The translations under genes were made by a program, and so were the position numbers. From Anoplopoma fimbria (taxonomy: Eukaryota; Chordata; Actinopteri; Perciformes; Anoplopomatidae): 64,000 bases of DNA. The DNA is taken from NCBI RefSeq assembly GCF_027596085.1, contig NC_072472.1:21002680-21066679 (forward strand), given 5' to 3'. Below, in pieces: positions 1 to 10,045 of this stretch (its first letter is position 1; every line of letters begins with the position of its first letter). The notes under the pieces are model-generated. The model made no database searches. It was given only the letters and a program-made list of their open reading frames with translations, and was not told the DNA's origin.

Positions 1-1450
1 ATGCTCCGCGCGTAAAAACGCAACAGACCAGGAAGATTTTCCAGTCTGACACAGTCTGCCACAAGAGAAAAAAAAATATGTTTCATTGACTGAACGTTGA
101 GAGGTGACTGAGAGAGAAGGACTGTTCAGGTGTCACAGAGGTGTCTGTCTGTAGCCCTCCACAGGGTCAGACACAGAGTAGGCAATGATAAGGAATGCAG
201 TGTAGAAGAAAATGGGCATTCAACATTGGCAGGAAATTATATAAAAAAATCTACAAATAATGTTCATCTGAAAGCATGCTGAAATAACAAACAAATCCTT
301 GGCCTGAAATTTTAAAATATACTTGGTTGCTCAATGACTGCTTTGGGTGCAATCACACATTCCTCACATGAGCCTTTTCCAACTGATGAAAGCATTGCAA
401 TATATATATATGCAATTTCACAAACTGGGATTCTGCGGTAACATTTCTGGAGAAAAATTCTATATTACACTTTTTCTCCATGTATACATAAAATGGAACT
501 ATGCACACAATTTTTTTCCATGAGCGCATTTTAAACTCTAATATCGAAGGTGATCGTGCTCAGTCAATTGTGGGAAGACAAAATCGTGATTGCGATGAAT
601 ATTTGACTATTTGTGCGGCCCTACCGCCAACTTCTCTGTCGATTAGAATCAGATATTCATTACCACTGCCACATTGGCACAAATACTCACAACAAAATTC
701 CAGCCAATAAATATAAATTATTCACCAGGAATCATGGATGGTCATGTTAAGAATTAAATTCCACTCTAAAGACAAGTTCACAGTCAATGAATGTGTGCTT
801 AAAATGTTGTCTCAGGACTGGCATCACCTTCTCTTGTCCCTCGAACTTGTAATGTAGACATTTTATTTTTTTCTAGTCTGCATTTCTGTAAAAAACAACA
901 ACTAATATTGCTTCTGAAGCTGTGTTAAATGATGCTAATTATTCTCCAGCTCACATCTGCTCAAGTTCCTGTTGGCTGTGTCTTTTCCTGATGTGAGAAT
1001 GATTCAGCTTTGTGTTGCCCTTGACTGTCTTAATAATACAGCCCTGTAGAAATAAAATAGCACCCTAGAAACGTTGCCATCAATGGAAAACCACTCCGAT
1101 ACAGCACATGTTCCATTAAAACATATTGCCAGGATCACTGTAATGTTGTAGTTTCCCTGGGCCTGAAAGCATTTAACACTTGACAAGCTCCAAGCAAATT
1201 TTTGGACTCCTGCTAATAGAGAAACACAACAAGGCTGGACTGAACCCTCTGTATTACTTTTTAAATGTATCTATTTATTTGACAACTTTAATGCAGGTGA
1301 TTTGAAGTTTATCCTAAGAGTAATGTCAACAATGTGACATAATGACTTCCAAAAAGTATTAATGGAATTTTGACATTCATTAGCACAATTTGTGGGTGGC
1401 AAATGCAAGTTCCTAACATTTTAACATATTTAGAATTTTGTTGTTTCTGA
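1..1450. other. Intron 1 of the IgLON gene, no gene seen
   Basis: This stretch lies downstream, in gene direction, of the minus-strand IgLON exon at 3876-4036, so it is inferred to be first-intron sequence. It is AT-rich with short AT runs near 400. I see no splice-bounded frame, RNA gene or recognisable repeat. Short open frames here lack family signatures. Confidence 0.6.
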
Positions 1451-2212
1451 CTATATTACAGCGACTTCCAATTCCAGCCTGTCTACTCTTCTTATTGCTT
1501 CGATCGAATCAGAGGAGAACGCCACAGCGGCCCCTTGCAGGCCTCTGCATCCTTGCCTCTTCTGGTGATGGGGGAGTTGGAGAGGCTCCTCACAGGTGAG
1601 GCAGTTGGTCCTCCCATCATCAGCCCCGGGGGTGCTCCAGCCGTGTACCAGTTAGCTGTCAAATGTGCGGACAATGCTATCACATACCAGCTCCACGGGC
1701 CTCACTCCCACCCCCAGAAGCTGGGGAGCCGAGTGAGAATGGCGTCCTTTCATTTCTCTGCTGCTTTCAACAGCATCCAGCCCCTCCTGCTTTGGGGAGA
1801 AGCTCAAAGCGGGCATGGTTTCCTTGATTACGGACTGACTGGCTGCACTGACAGGCAGCGGTTCATCATCCTCCGGGGCAGTCTATTGGATAAACCGCAG
1901 AGCGGCACCACTGTATTGTCAGCTTTGGAGTTCACTCTCTTAACACCCCTCCTTTTAAGATTCAGCTCAGGGTCATGGCAGCTCCACGAGTTATTTGAAG
2001 GCTCCTCTATTGTGCGGTGCATAGGTTAGGGCGAGGAAAAGGAGAACGGCTGCCAAAAGAGTCCCGTCGGCTGCTCCGGGTGCAACCATTCGCTGCGCAG
2101 CATCAGCCTGACAAAGGAGGCAAGAGGTGGATTCCTCCCTGTCACCATCCAGAGTGTGGAAAGTGAAATGTCTGGTTCCAGTGGATCCGACCGACTATTT
2201 AAGTTCCACTAA
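1451..2212 (+). pseudogene. Decayed LINE reverse transcriptase with nearly open frame
   Basis: One plus frame is open from 1451 to 2026, has a single TAG at 2027-2029, and stays open to a TAA at 2210-2212. It aligns without large gaps to the LINE at 12527-13232. D-N-A-I-T-Y here matches D-D-A-V-I-Y there, and F-H-F-S-A-A-F-N-S-I-Q-P matches F-D-F-S-S-A-F-N-T-I-Q-P. Near the end, L-F-E-G-S-S-I-V matches F-S-D-D-S-A-I-V. After the TAG a V-T-I-Q-S-V-E segment matches the region past the RT core in L2/CR1-like LINEs (family knowledge). The motif A aspartate is His and the motif C Asp pair is Glu-Gly, so it cannot be a working polymerase. The block is GC-rich compared with its flanks and antisense to the host IgLON gene. 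An acceptor-like TTACAG ends at 1461 and an AG/GTTAGG donor-like site sits at 2023-2030, which would remove the TAG. Most likely a fossil; exaptation is possible but unproven. A 164-residue frame beginning at 1535 uses TTG; its first ATG is at 1568. Confidence 0.72.
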
Positions 2213-3066
2213 TGAGTGGAGGCCAGTGCACAATTCTGGCTCAAGTTGTGATCTGCAAACTATGGCTCTCTGAGGCTGCACAGAGGAGGGAAGACAAGGA
2301 CTAAACACAAGGACAAAGCTCCCCCCCCCCTACACCCCCTCCGTGGTGAGCTGGTGCAGCTATGTTGCATGATCGCCTTCCACCTCATCTACCCATGGTG
2401 CAATGGCAAGCTGTTTAGCTGCCCCTCTGTGTCAGCAGTCATTAAGCCGTGCAATTATTCTTGTCTAAATACCTCATATCTCAGACCGGCTTCGGAGCCA
2501 GCTGAACTGCACTGACCCGCAGTGACAGCTTGAGGATAACGTGTAACTACATTACTGAGGAGTCACATTCATATCTGTACAAATGTCTGCTTTAATAGCA
2601 CGGGGTTTGTAAATCATACTTAATAGCAGTCAATTAGCGTGTGTAGCACTGTACAGATGTGTGCTACTGTTAAGCATGTGTTGAAATCATGGCTACACGT
2701 TGATTCGGCCTCACCACAGTGCAAACATCTTGAATCTTTACAATGTTAACATTTCCTCTTGCTGTCCGTGATGTTTATTCTATTTTTTATTGATGGATTC
2801 TCATTACCCTTGCTGCTGATCACTACAGTTTCCTCTTATTTTCTCTCCATTTAAACATAATAACTATTACGGGTATGTCAGTCCTGGCACTGACCCACAG
2901 TCTCCCCCCCAGCATACAAGAAGAACAGGCAGGTAAAGCTATAGTAAATGTAACAGGTGCATTAAGTCAAAGTATTAGGTAGTTTATGTCTGTTCCTGAG
3001 GAGGCAACTCAATGTTTGTACACTGTTAAACTGTGTGTGCATGTGTACAGTATGTGTGTATGGATT

Positions 3067-3068
<2 letters not shown>
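2213..3068. other. Intronic DNA, no gene seen
   Basis: IgLON intron 1 continues. The part around 2400-2650 has conserved-looking homeobox-type words (CAATTAGC, TCATTAAG) and balanced composition, which would fit a noncoding regulatory element, but I cannot test conservation. A C-run lies at about 2321-2330. Confidence 0.4.

Positions 3069-3070
<2 letters not shown>

Positions 3071-3130
<60 letters not shown>
3071..3130. repeat. (TG)n microsatellite
   Basis: Thirty uninterrupted TG dinucleotides, ending in a GGTGGGTGG stretch. The two Cys-Val or Val-Cys open frames across it are artefacts of the repeat. Confidence 0.97.
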
Positions 3131-3138
<8 letters not shown>

Positions 3139-3516
3139 GAGCGGGGCCCTATCTTACATCTTTTTACACTGATTGTGAAGTTGCAGCACCACACCTGGTC
3201 TATTCTTATACAAAGAACTACAGCAAACCTACACCACAGTTTACAGGCACAAATAAATATGAATGTAATAGTGAGAAGATATTAAAACACCAGTACATGT
3301 GATAAAGACACACAGTGAAACACTTTTTTTTTTTTATATATATATCAATATATATTTTTTTTAATCTACATTTCTATAGGTTTCATAGAAATAATATAGT
3401 GATTTGTCATTTATGCTACAAAAGAGACTCGATCCAGTCTTCCTCAACACTTTGTGAAGTGTGACTAAAAACAAACCAGAGGCTGAAAAATAAAAAAAGT
3501 CATAATTGCATATGTA

Positions 3517-3518
<2 letters not shown>

Positions 3519-3559
<41 letters not shown>
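3519..3559. repeat. (CA)n microsatellite
   Basis: About twenty CA dinucleotides. It is complementary to the (TG)n tract about 390 bp to the left, so the two could pair as a long imperfect inverted repeat. Confidence 0.97.
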
Positions 3560-3562
<3 letters not shown>

Positions 3563-3875
3563 AATACGTACACAACCCCTCCCAGTGCTCGATGTGAGTA
3601 TCTCGGCTCCGTGCACCCAACAAGACCTTAAGCATCCCGATCAATAACATTCAAGGGCAACGAGCACGTTATGCAACTTACACATGGCCGCAGTTCCTTC
3701 AGTTAGTTTTTAATACATATTTAAAAAAAAAAAAAAAAAAAAACACAAAGGTGTGCGTTGTTTCATCGCCTCCTCCGATGACCTTTAGTAACTCCTGGAC
3801 CAAAAACACAAGTCGAGCCCCATCGGAGCTTCTACCCGCTGTGAGACGGTGGAAACACGGGTAAAAGAGACTTAC

Positions 3876-4036
3876 TTTAAGACGGCGCTGTCCCCCTGCC
3901 TCACGGTGATGTTGTCCTTTAATACAGAATCCCCGCTCCTGGCTGGAACTCCTGCAGGTACAAGGAATAACAATTTAAGTCCGAGGAGGACGAGGCATTT
4001 CCCCGGCACCACCAAAAAACAGCCACAAATCCCCAT
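3876..4036 (-). CDS. opcml: IgLON family cell-adhesion protein, first coding exon (opcml or ntm type)
   Basis: IgLONs are GPI-anchored neuronal surface glycoproteins with three Ig domains, acting in cell adhesion and neurite outgrowth (family knowledge). This exon encodes 53 codons plus two bases. Residues 1-29 form a signal peptide (M-G-I-C-G-C start, hydrophobic [13 protein letters not shown] core, likely cut after P-A-G). The mature start V-P-A-R-S-G-D and the Ig1 entry [13 protein letters not shown] follow, both IgLON hallmarks. N42 is an N-x-T glycosylation sequon. The start is supported by an in-frame TGA twelve bases upstream and a good Kozak context (A at -3, G at +4). The donor reads AAA/GTAAGT at 3876/3875, ahead of the first Ig cysteine. 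The remaining exons lie left of the window. The signal peptide resembles opcml and ntm more than lsamp or negr1; opcml is my lean and ntm remains possible. Confidence 0.9.
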
Positions 4037-4377
4037 CCTCTGCTGTCACTGCGCAACTTCCCAGGGAGAAAAAAACTTGAAAACCGTCGGGATATTCCGG
4101 TTGTGACCGCGGGTTCCTCTCCACAAACGGGATGCTGCGGTGTGTCGCCTGTATATTGGACCAAGTAAACAGGGGCTTGTTACGGAAATACTGTCCGTGT
4201 CGGTGAACGCAGGGATACCAAAAAAGTGTCTCCTCTGACTTGGAAAGAGAGGAGAGGACCGAGAGGAGAGGAGAGGACCGCGTCTCTCGGAGGGAAAAAT
4301 GCGCACCGTCTCCTTCGCTTCACACCGCCGTGAAATGGATGCTCTCCGAGAGATGCATCAGCCAAGTCTTGTGTATG

Positions 4378-4380
<3 letters not shown>

Positions 4381-4420
<40 letters not shown>
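4381..4420. repeat. (CT)n microsatellite
   Basis: Twenty CT dinucleotides, reading as (GA)n on the IgLON sense strand about 345 bases upstream of the ATG. It lies in the presumed promoter/5'UTR, where GA tracts can affect nucleosome placement. The Arg-Glu-repeat frame across it is an artefact. Confidence 0.97.
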
Positions 4421-4422
<2 letters not shown>

Positions 4423-4480
4423 TTTTCTTCCCGTCGTCCGGGTGATGTAGTCTATGTACACTCACAGCAAAAGGCTCATC

Positions 4481-5770
4481 TCATTGCTTCTCTATCTGTT
4501 TCGTTCGTTAAGTAGGCTACAGCTCCTGAAGTAGTCTCTCTTTCTCTCTTTCTGCAACTCTCTCTCCTTCTCTCCATCCCTTATAATCTCCAGGTAGCAT
4601 CACTGCCTCCACCATTAGGACCATATGGTCTTCAGCCCCCCCAGTGTCCTCACAGGGGTCAGAGTAGGTGGCCCCTGGGCTGGGGGTCCAGGGACCTCCA
4701 GCCGGTCCTTAAGGGCAGTGCTTTTAATATTAATATTTACATTTGAGACCTCCTGACAGCCCCCGCAACAGGAAAAAAAATATTGGGTGACTTTGAGATA
4801 ATCTTTAAAAAAGAATTTGTCTTTTATGATTGTAAAGTGAATATCATTGGGCTTTAGATACTAAGATACAAATTTAGAGGAAAAATAGTCGCACACTCGT
4901 TTGCCACGATGCAAAAGATATTGAATAGTTTATTAATTTACCAATGTTTTGACGTGGTAAAGAGACAGGCTTTGAGAAACTGTGACAGGGGTTTTCACCA
5001 TTTGATAAACCAAACGATTAATCGCTAAAGTAATCGACAGACTAATCAATAATGAAAATTATCGTCAGGTGTCGAGCTAATATAAAGTACTTTTTAAACG
5101 AAGCTCGACTTTGATCACTTTGAACAACATTTAAATTCTTAATTCCTAATAATCTAACATATAATAACATTTAAAAATAAATTTGTCCCTTGTCTTTTAA
5201 AATCTGACTAAGTCAAGCATTAGTCAATATTCAAATATGTACTCACAAATAAGAGTAGAGTGAAATAATATGTTGGGTTTTCCTCTTATGTTGCTGTTAA
5301 ATACCTGCTTGTTTCTTGTAAGGCCTTATTCCATGGGTGGCGCTGTTGCACGTAGAGCGCAATGCAAATGTGTGGTTAAGAAAAACTAACACATTACAAT
5401 ACAGTTCAATGATGCAGTTCATGATATGGTCACAAAATGCAATCTATTGGTTTTGTGAACAGGGAACACCAATTGTCATGTTTTTTTTCCAGAACATTAC
5501 TTTTAAAATGAAAGTTAAGTTCAAGCAACAAAACTACATAGTTCTTCTGGTTGAAATTCCTGTCTGTTGGACCGATCCAACTCAACTCCTACCCACCAAA
5601 AGTGGTCTTCTTAGATATTATATTGTAAGTCACTTTGTCTGACTGTTGCTCAGTGAAGTCGATGCATTTAATTTTTGTGTCCACTATGAATAAGGCTCCT
5701 AATTGACTTTCTTTTGGCATTATTTTTGTCCTGTCCTTGTGTCACAAAAAAATAAACAAAAATAAACAAA
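4481..5770. other. Upstream flank of the IgLON exon, no gene
   Basis: Pyrimidine-rich sequence (4530-4580) is followed by a GC-rich patch at 4600-4710 and then AT-rich DNA. Around 5005-5075 there are repeated ATTAATCG/TAATCGACAG words, like low-complexity homeobox-site repeats seen in fish DNA. No frame with family signatures was found. Confidence 0.45.
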
Positions 5771-5982
5771 AATATATATATAAGTTGAGTTCTGTGGCCT
5801 TATGGGCATCTTTTCAGGCGTCCTTAAAATCATCTAGGAATACAACCAAGGCTATGGTTAGTAACCAGGCAAAGCAAGTGACTTCCCCAGGGCCCTGCAA
5901 GCTTGTTTGTGTTTGGAATATGTCAAAATATTGTTTCAAGACTTTCATTATTTGAGTTTTGTGCTAACATATTGAATGTTCT
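5771..5982. repeat. Direct repeat, copy 1
   Basis: From the TATATA/TAAGTTGAG junction to GAATGTTCT this matches 7953-8168, with no difference that I can see over about 200 bp. Both copies follow an A-rich ACAAAAATAT stretch and an AT tract. The frame through it is shared by both copies and carries no known domain. Confidence 0.9.
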
Positions 5983-6059
5983 CTGTACACAAACCAGTAG
6001 ATTGCATTTTGTGACTTTCACTGACTGCCACGACACTGGGTTGAACACTTTACATTACA

Positions 6060-6330
6060 TTACATTACAGTCATTTAGCAGACGCTTTTATCCAAAGCGA
6101 CTTACAATAAGTGTATTCAACAAAGGTATTCAAAAGAACTACTAGTCACCAGAAGTCATAAGTGCATCTCCTTTCTTAAACAAGCATCTCAAAGCATAAA
6201 CCAGAGCAAAAGTATAGTGCAGAGGCAAATTACTACGAAAACAATAAGTGCAACAAACTAATACGAATGCAATAAGTGCAACAAACTAATACGAATGCAA
6301 TAAGTGCTACGAGGAAGGCTCAGGGTAGTA
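6060..6330 (-). repeat. Interspersed repeat with SINE/LINE-type tail, minus orientation, plus 28-bp tandem repeats
   Basis: 6060-6108 is the exact reverse complement of the SINE tail at 6937-6985 (tail core GTCGCTTTGGATAAAAGC on the other strand). At about 6240-6305 a 28-bp unit beginning CAATAAGTGCAACAAAC is repeated a little over twice in tandem. The shared tail is typical of fish retroelements in which SINEs borrow a LINE 3' end (family knowledge). Its partner LINE is not visible here. Confidence 0.65.
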
Positions 6331-6693
6331 CTTCTTCACTTCCCCATACCACCTGAAAATCAGAGTTATTGTTTTTTTGCTTGGTGCAAAGTGGCACATA
6401 GTGTGTGCTAAGAAAACTCTTCTATGGCGTATTGAGTCTGTGTTGGAGTTCAGCATAGGTAGGGGGACCCCCCCGATTGACAGCAGGTATTTTGCACACT
6501 GCTTAAGATAGTGTACAGTAGACACCCCTATCTAGCAACATGACAAATATAATTTCATGCGAGACATCTTTTTTTATTTCATCATAGCAAGCACTCATGC
6601 ATGTGACAGGATCATAGCTTGTTGATTTAGATCTCCGTGGTGGGAGCCTGGATGATATACATGTAGATGGAGTAACGTCATGGTGTCTCCGAG

Positions 6694-6985
6694 CGGGAGG
6701 CTGTGGCGTAGTGGAGAGCAAGGTAGTTCTCCAATCAGAGGGTCAGTGGTTCGATACCCGGCTTCGGCAGTCGATGTGTCCTTGGGCAAGACACTTAACC
6801 CCAAGTTGCTCCCGAAGGCTTGCCATCGGTGTGGACTGGATGTTGCATGAATGTTAGTTAGAGTCTGATGGTGGCACCTTGCATGGTAGCCTGTCATCAG
6901 TGTGTGAATGGGTGAATGATATGTAATACACTACTGATTGTAAGTCGCTTTGGATAAAAGCGTCTGCTAAATGACTGTAATGTAA
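6694..6985 (+). mobile_element. tRNA-derived SINE, copy A
   Basis: The head holds pol III boxes: an A-box-like TGTGGCGTAGTGGAGAGC and a B box GGTTCGATACC. The body includes CCTTGGGCAAGACACTTAAC, and the tail runs GATAAAAGCGTCTGCTAAAT to TGTAATGTAA. It is nearly identical to 33734-34036. A short inverted piece of the same tail follows at about 6985-7007. Confidence 0.88.
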
Positions 6986-7007
6986 AAGCGTTTTATCCAA
7001 AGCGACG

Positions 7008-7924
7008 ATGTGTCATGTGTCTAAATGGAATCACTTGGCTCTCAGAGCAGGTGAAAATGCAGGAGCGACTTAAGAGGCCTGGAGGTTACAAAACATGACT
7101 TAACACATGATTGAATTCACTTGAAACAATTCCACTCAGAGGAATGAATGAGAATGAATCCTGCAGTATATTCCAATAATAGCTTTTCCATTCACCACTC
7201 TAATCTCAATAAGTGATGTAGCAGAGAAAATATGGCAAAAGCCAAACGTGAGAGTTTGTCGCTTTTAAGATTACAAATGTGAAGAGAGATGTGGTTTGAT
7301 AACTGGAAGATGTGTGGAAAAAGATTAAAGAATATGTACATATTGTGAGCAAAATGAGGTGAAGAAGGAAATTCAGGTTTTTATTTATTGTCATTTATAT
7401 CATGATATACGACATATTGTTGAAAAAACGTTGACGTGCCTGATTTAGATTTGATAGATATTAGACATGGATCTTTAAATAATAATATTTCGGGATTTTC
7501 TGAATGTATTTTTGAAAGCATGGAAATGAAGAAGAAAAGTAACATATGATAAGCGTTCCCGCGACTTGGTTTTAAATGTATTGCAGACTATTGTGTTATG
7601 ATATATATATATGTGTTGTTTTGTGTTGTTTTTCCATTAAGGGGTATCTGCTTGAGCATTATTGGTCGAAGGTTTATGTTGAAGATTTTAATGTATGTTG
7701 CTGTTAGATGATGTCGGGTTATCTTGCTGGAATGTTCCGCTTGTTTTTGGATATTATTTCTGAATAATTCCAGGAATGACTCAAATGTGAGTCCAGTTTG
7801 TATTTTTTGGTTTCAATGACATGACACATGTCAATGGATCATAGCCTCCATCCTCCTTTAGAATTGACACAGACCTAGAAAAAAGTCGTCTTGCTTTGGG
7901 TCTTAATAATACTAAACAAAAATA

Positions 7925-7950
<26 letters not shown>
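7008..7950. other. Noncoding DNA, no gene seen
   Basis: AT-rich DNA between the SINE and the second direct repeat. It ends in a TG then TA microsatellite (about 7925-7968). No supported frame or repeat family. Confidence 0.45.
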
Positions 7951-7952
<2 letters not shown>

Positions 7953-7968
<16 letters not shown>

Positions 7969-8168
7969 AGTTGAGTTCTGTGGCCTTATGGGCATCTTTT
8001 CAGGCGTCCTTAAAATCATCTAGGAATACAACCAAGGCTATGGTTAGTAACCAGGCAAAGCAAGTGACTTCCCCAGGGCCCTGCAAGCTTGTTTGTGTTT
8101 GGAATATGTCAAAATATTGTTTCAAGACTTTCATTATTTGAGTTTTGTGCTAACATATTGAATGTTCT
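7953..8168. repeat. Direct repeat, copy 2
   Basis: Second copy of the 5771-5982 sequence, same orientation, about 2.18 kb apart. The match ends at GAATGTTCT in both. The flanks differ, apart from the ACAAAAATAT plus AT-tract lead-in. Confidence 0.9.
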
Positions 8169-9584
8169 TAAATGTATTTGTGTTTGATCAAGTTACAAAC
8201 CTTGAGCCAGGTTGTATTCCAGCACAGGAAAAGAGCCCTAGCTCCCCTAGCCAATGCGGGTGCAGCTTTGTGCCGTAACCCTAACATCACCACCCCTTGC
8301 TCCATGAAGTGGTATATCACGTAAGCACCTTGTATGTGATGAACATACTCTCTTAGATCTTAGATACGGCGCTGGAGGACCCCCCACATTTATTCCTATA
8401 AAGTTCTGTCATTGGTGCATGAAGCAAAAAAAGTTTAACTTCCGAGTATAAAATGACACAGATCTTCTGACGATCTCCCACATCTATGAGGCACTTAAGA
8501 CAAGCTCACTAGTGTTTTAGCCCTCGATCCAGCATGGTTTTCATTCACATGAAAAGAGGAAGAAAATGACTATACAAGATGATTTACTTAAAAAAAATAA
8601 AAAAATTCTGCTGAGTTACAGACGTCTCCTTCCTAATGTAAATCTATGGGAAAAAAGTATTTTTGGACGCCCAGAAGTTTTAATTTCATCTTTTGGCCAC
8701 TATGTCAAATTTCTGGTGTACTTATTCTGTAGTTCACTGTATCCTTGTTCTTAGATTTTTAAAAAGCTTCATCACATCACCTTGTAGACCTGAAAGCTGT
8801 CAAAACTGTTTACTAACTTAATAGGAAGGAGATGGCATTTTCATTACATGTGTTTGTTTGATGGTCAGCGAGGCTGAACTTCACCAAACCACATTGACTT
8901 TGTTTATTAATGTGCTCCTGCACTGATTCTCCCAATCCATATCTGTATGCATAGACGGGATGCTGCATCCACTGGGGAAGCGAGTGGCACTTTGCAGCGC
9001 ATCTGACAGCAGCACTCAGAACTCCTATGACAGTCTCATGAGAAGACTGAACAAGATAATTTCTTTACCTTAACATCAATTTGGCACGCTGTTAAGCTAT
9101 TGAATGGAATGGCAACAAATGACAATCCACTGAGGGCTTCAGAAGCCGTCACTGGTAAAGATACGAGTGACACACGGCATTGTCCTTGTCTGGAATCAAA
9201 TGAAAAATGTTTGTGCTGTGTGTTCATTAATCTTGTCCCACATACAATTGACTTCAGAATAAAAGCCTTTCTCTTAAAGATTAGCCTACTAAGTGCACTG
9301 CACGGTACAGTGCCAACAAGACAGTTAAATCTGTTTAGCAGGTGTGAGTCTTTCTTAAGATGTTGTCGCCCACTCTCTGGTAGTAGCAGCAGTAGAACAC
9401 AAAAAGTTCACCACAAATGGTAAGTGGACATCAGGCTGTCATTAAAAATAAAATATATTATCACATTTCTTTGTTCTCCGCATTTCGGCAGCAGCTACAT
9501 ACCATAATTACCCTGACTCAAATTCCATAAAATGTACAAAGTCAAACCCGTTCTCTCTTACAAACTCGCCAGATACTGCTGCTA
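8169..9584. other. Noncoding DNA, no gene seen
   Basis: Unremarkable mixed-composition DNA. The 107-codon plus frame at 9100-9423 has no recognisable domain or splice context, and I regard it as chance. Confidence 0.4.
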
Positions 9585-10045
9585 GGGCATTGCCCCTCAA
9601 CATCTGATACCAACGCGCCCTTTAGCGTATTAGACGCACCAGGCTTTCAAATAACTCCAATGTAAACCCTTCCACTTTCTTATCAGAGGCTCAGAGCAAC
9701 AGACTTAGTGTAAACGGAGAGAGAGTCAGCGTGGGGGGTGTGGGAGGGAAAGTCGGACGGGTCAAACCAACACAGGACTTTCACCCAGGAGAACAGTGTT
9801 TGTATCCCTTGTGAAACTACAAGTCAACGTTGACTTAATTTGTCACGTCCATAGTTAATCACGTGAGTTGTTATTCAGTAAAGTTAACTTTAACCACGCT
9901 CTTTTAAAACGAAGTGGTTTTGTTGCCAAAACTAAACTTCCCGTAATAACATAAGTTTACTTTGAAAAGATAGTATGCTCTTAACGAGTAGAAACTAGCA
10001 CGTTGTTACTGTAATGTCCTAAACTGATGCTAGATTGATACGTAA
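9585..10045 (+). repeat. Interspersed repeat family R2, longest copy
   Basis: Contains the words CAGGACTTTCACCCAGGAG, TGTGAAACTA, AACTTCCCGTAATAAC and TTTACTTTGAAAAGATAG. These recur near 21365, 30425, 43645, 44345, 52105 and 54285. An upstream part around ACTCCAATGTAAAC also recurs near 43700. No coding capacity. Its class (MITE or retroelement tail) is not decided by what I can see. Confidence 0.6.

Larger units (their letters stand above)
3560..4480 (-). promoter_or_regulatory. CpG-rich promoter/5'UTR block of the IgLON gene
   Basis: A clear rise in G+C and CpG surrounds the first coding exon, against an AT-rich background. Upstream of the ATG on the minus strand (4037 to about 4300) lies a GC-rich leader with no obvious TATA box. 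A long GA tract (sense of the gene) follows at 4381-4420. A 22-bp A-run sits at about 3722-3743 inside the intron side. TATA-less CpG-island promoters are usual for IgLON genes; the exact transcription start cannot be read from sequence. Confidence 0.6.

Noticed and set aside
1492..2022. Minus-strand frames across the RT fossil
   Set aside because: Only the plus frame aligns with the LINE RT motifs; the minus frames are shadows.
3033..3302. Cys-Val repeat frames
   Set aside because: Translation of the (TG)n microsatellite.
4046..4461. Minus frames upstream of the IgLON ATG, including an Arg-Glu repeat frame
   Set aside because: They are other-frame readings of the leader and the GA microsatellite. 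The in-frame TGA just before 4036 fixes the true start.
6694..6770. A tRNA gene
   Set aside because: A and B boxes are present, but no cloverleaf closes, and the sequence continues into a SINE body and tail repeated elsewhere in the window.
6060..6985. A 0.9-kb DNA transposon with 49-bp inverted ends
   Set aside because: The right arm is the tail of a SINE that also occurs alone at 33734-34036, so the arms belong to two separate retroelements.
9100..9423. A 107-codon plus frame as a gene
   Set aside because: No family signature or splice sites, and base composition equals the surroundings.
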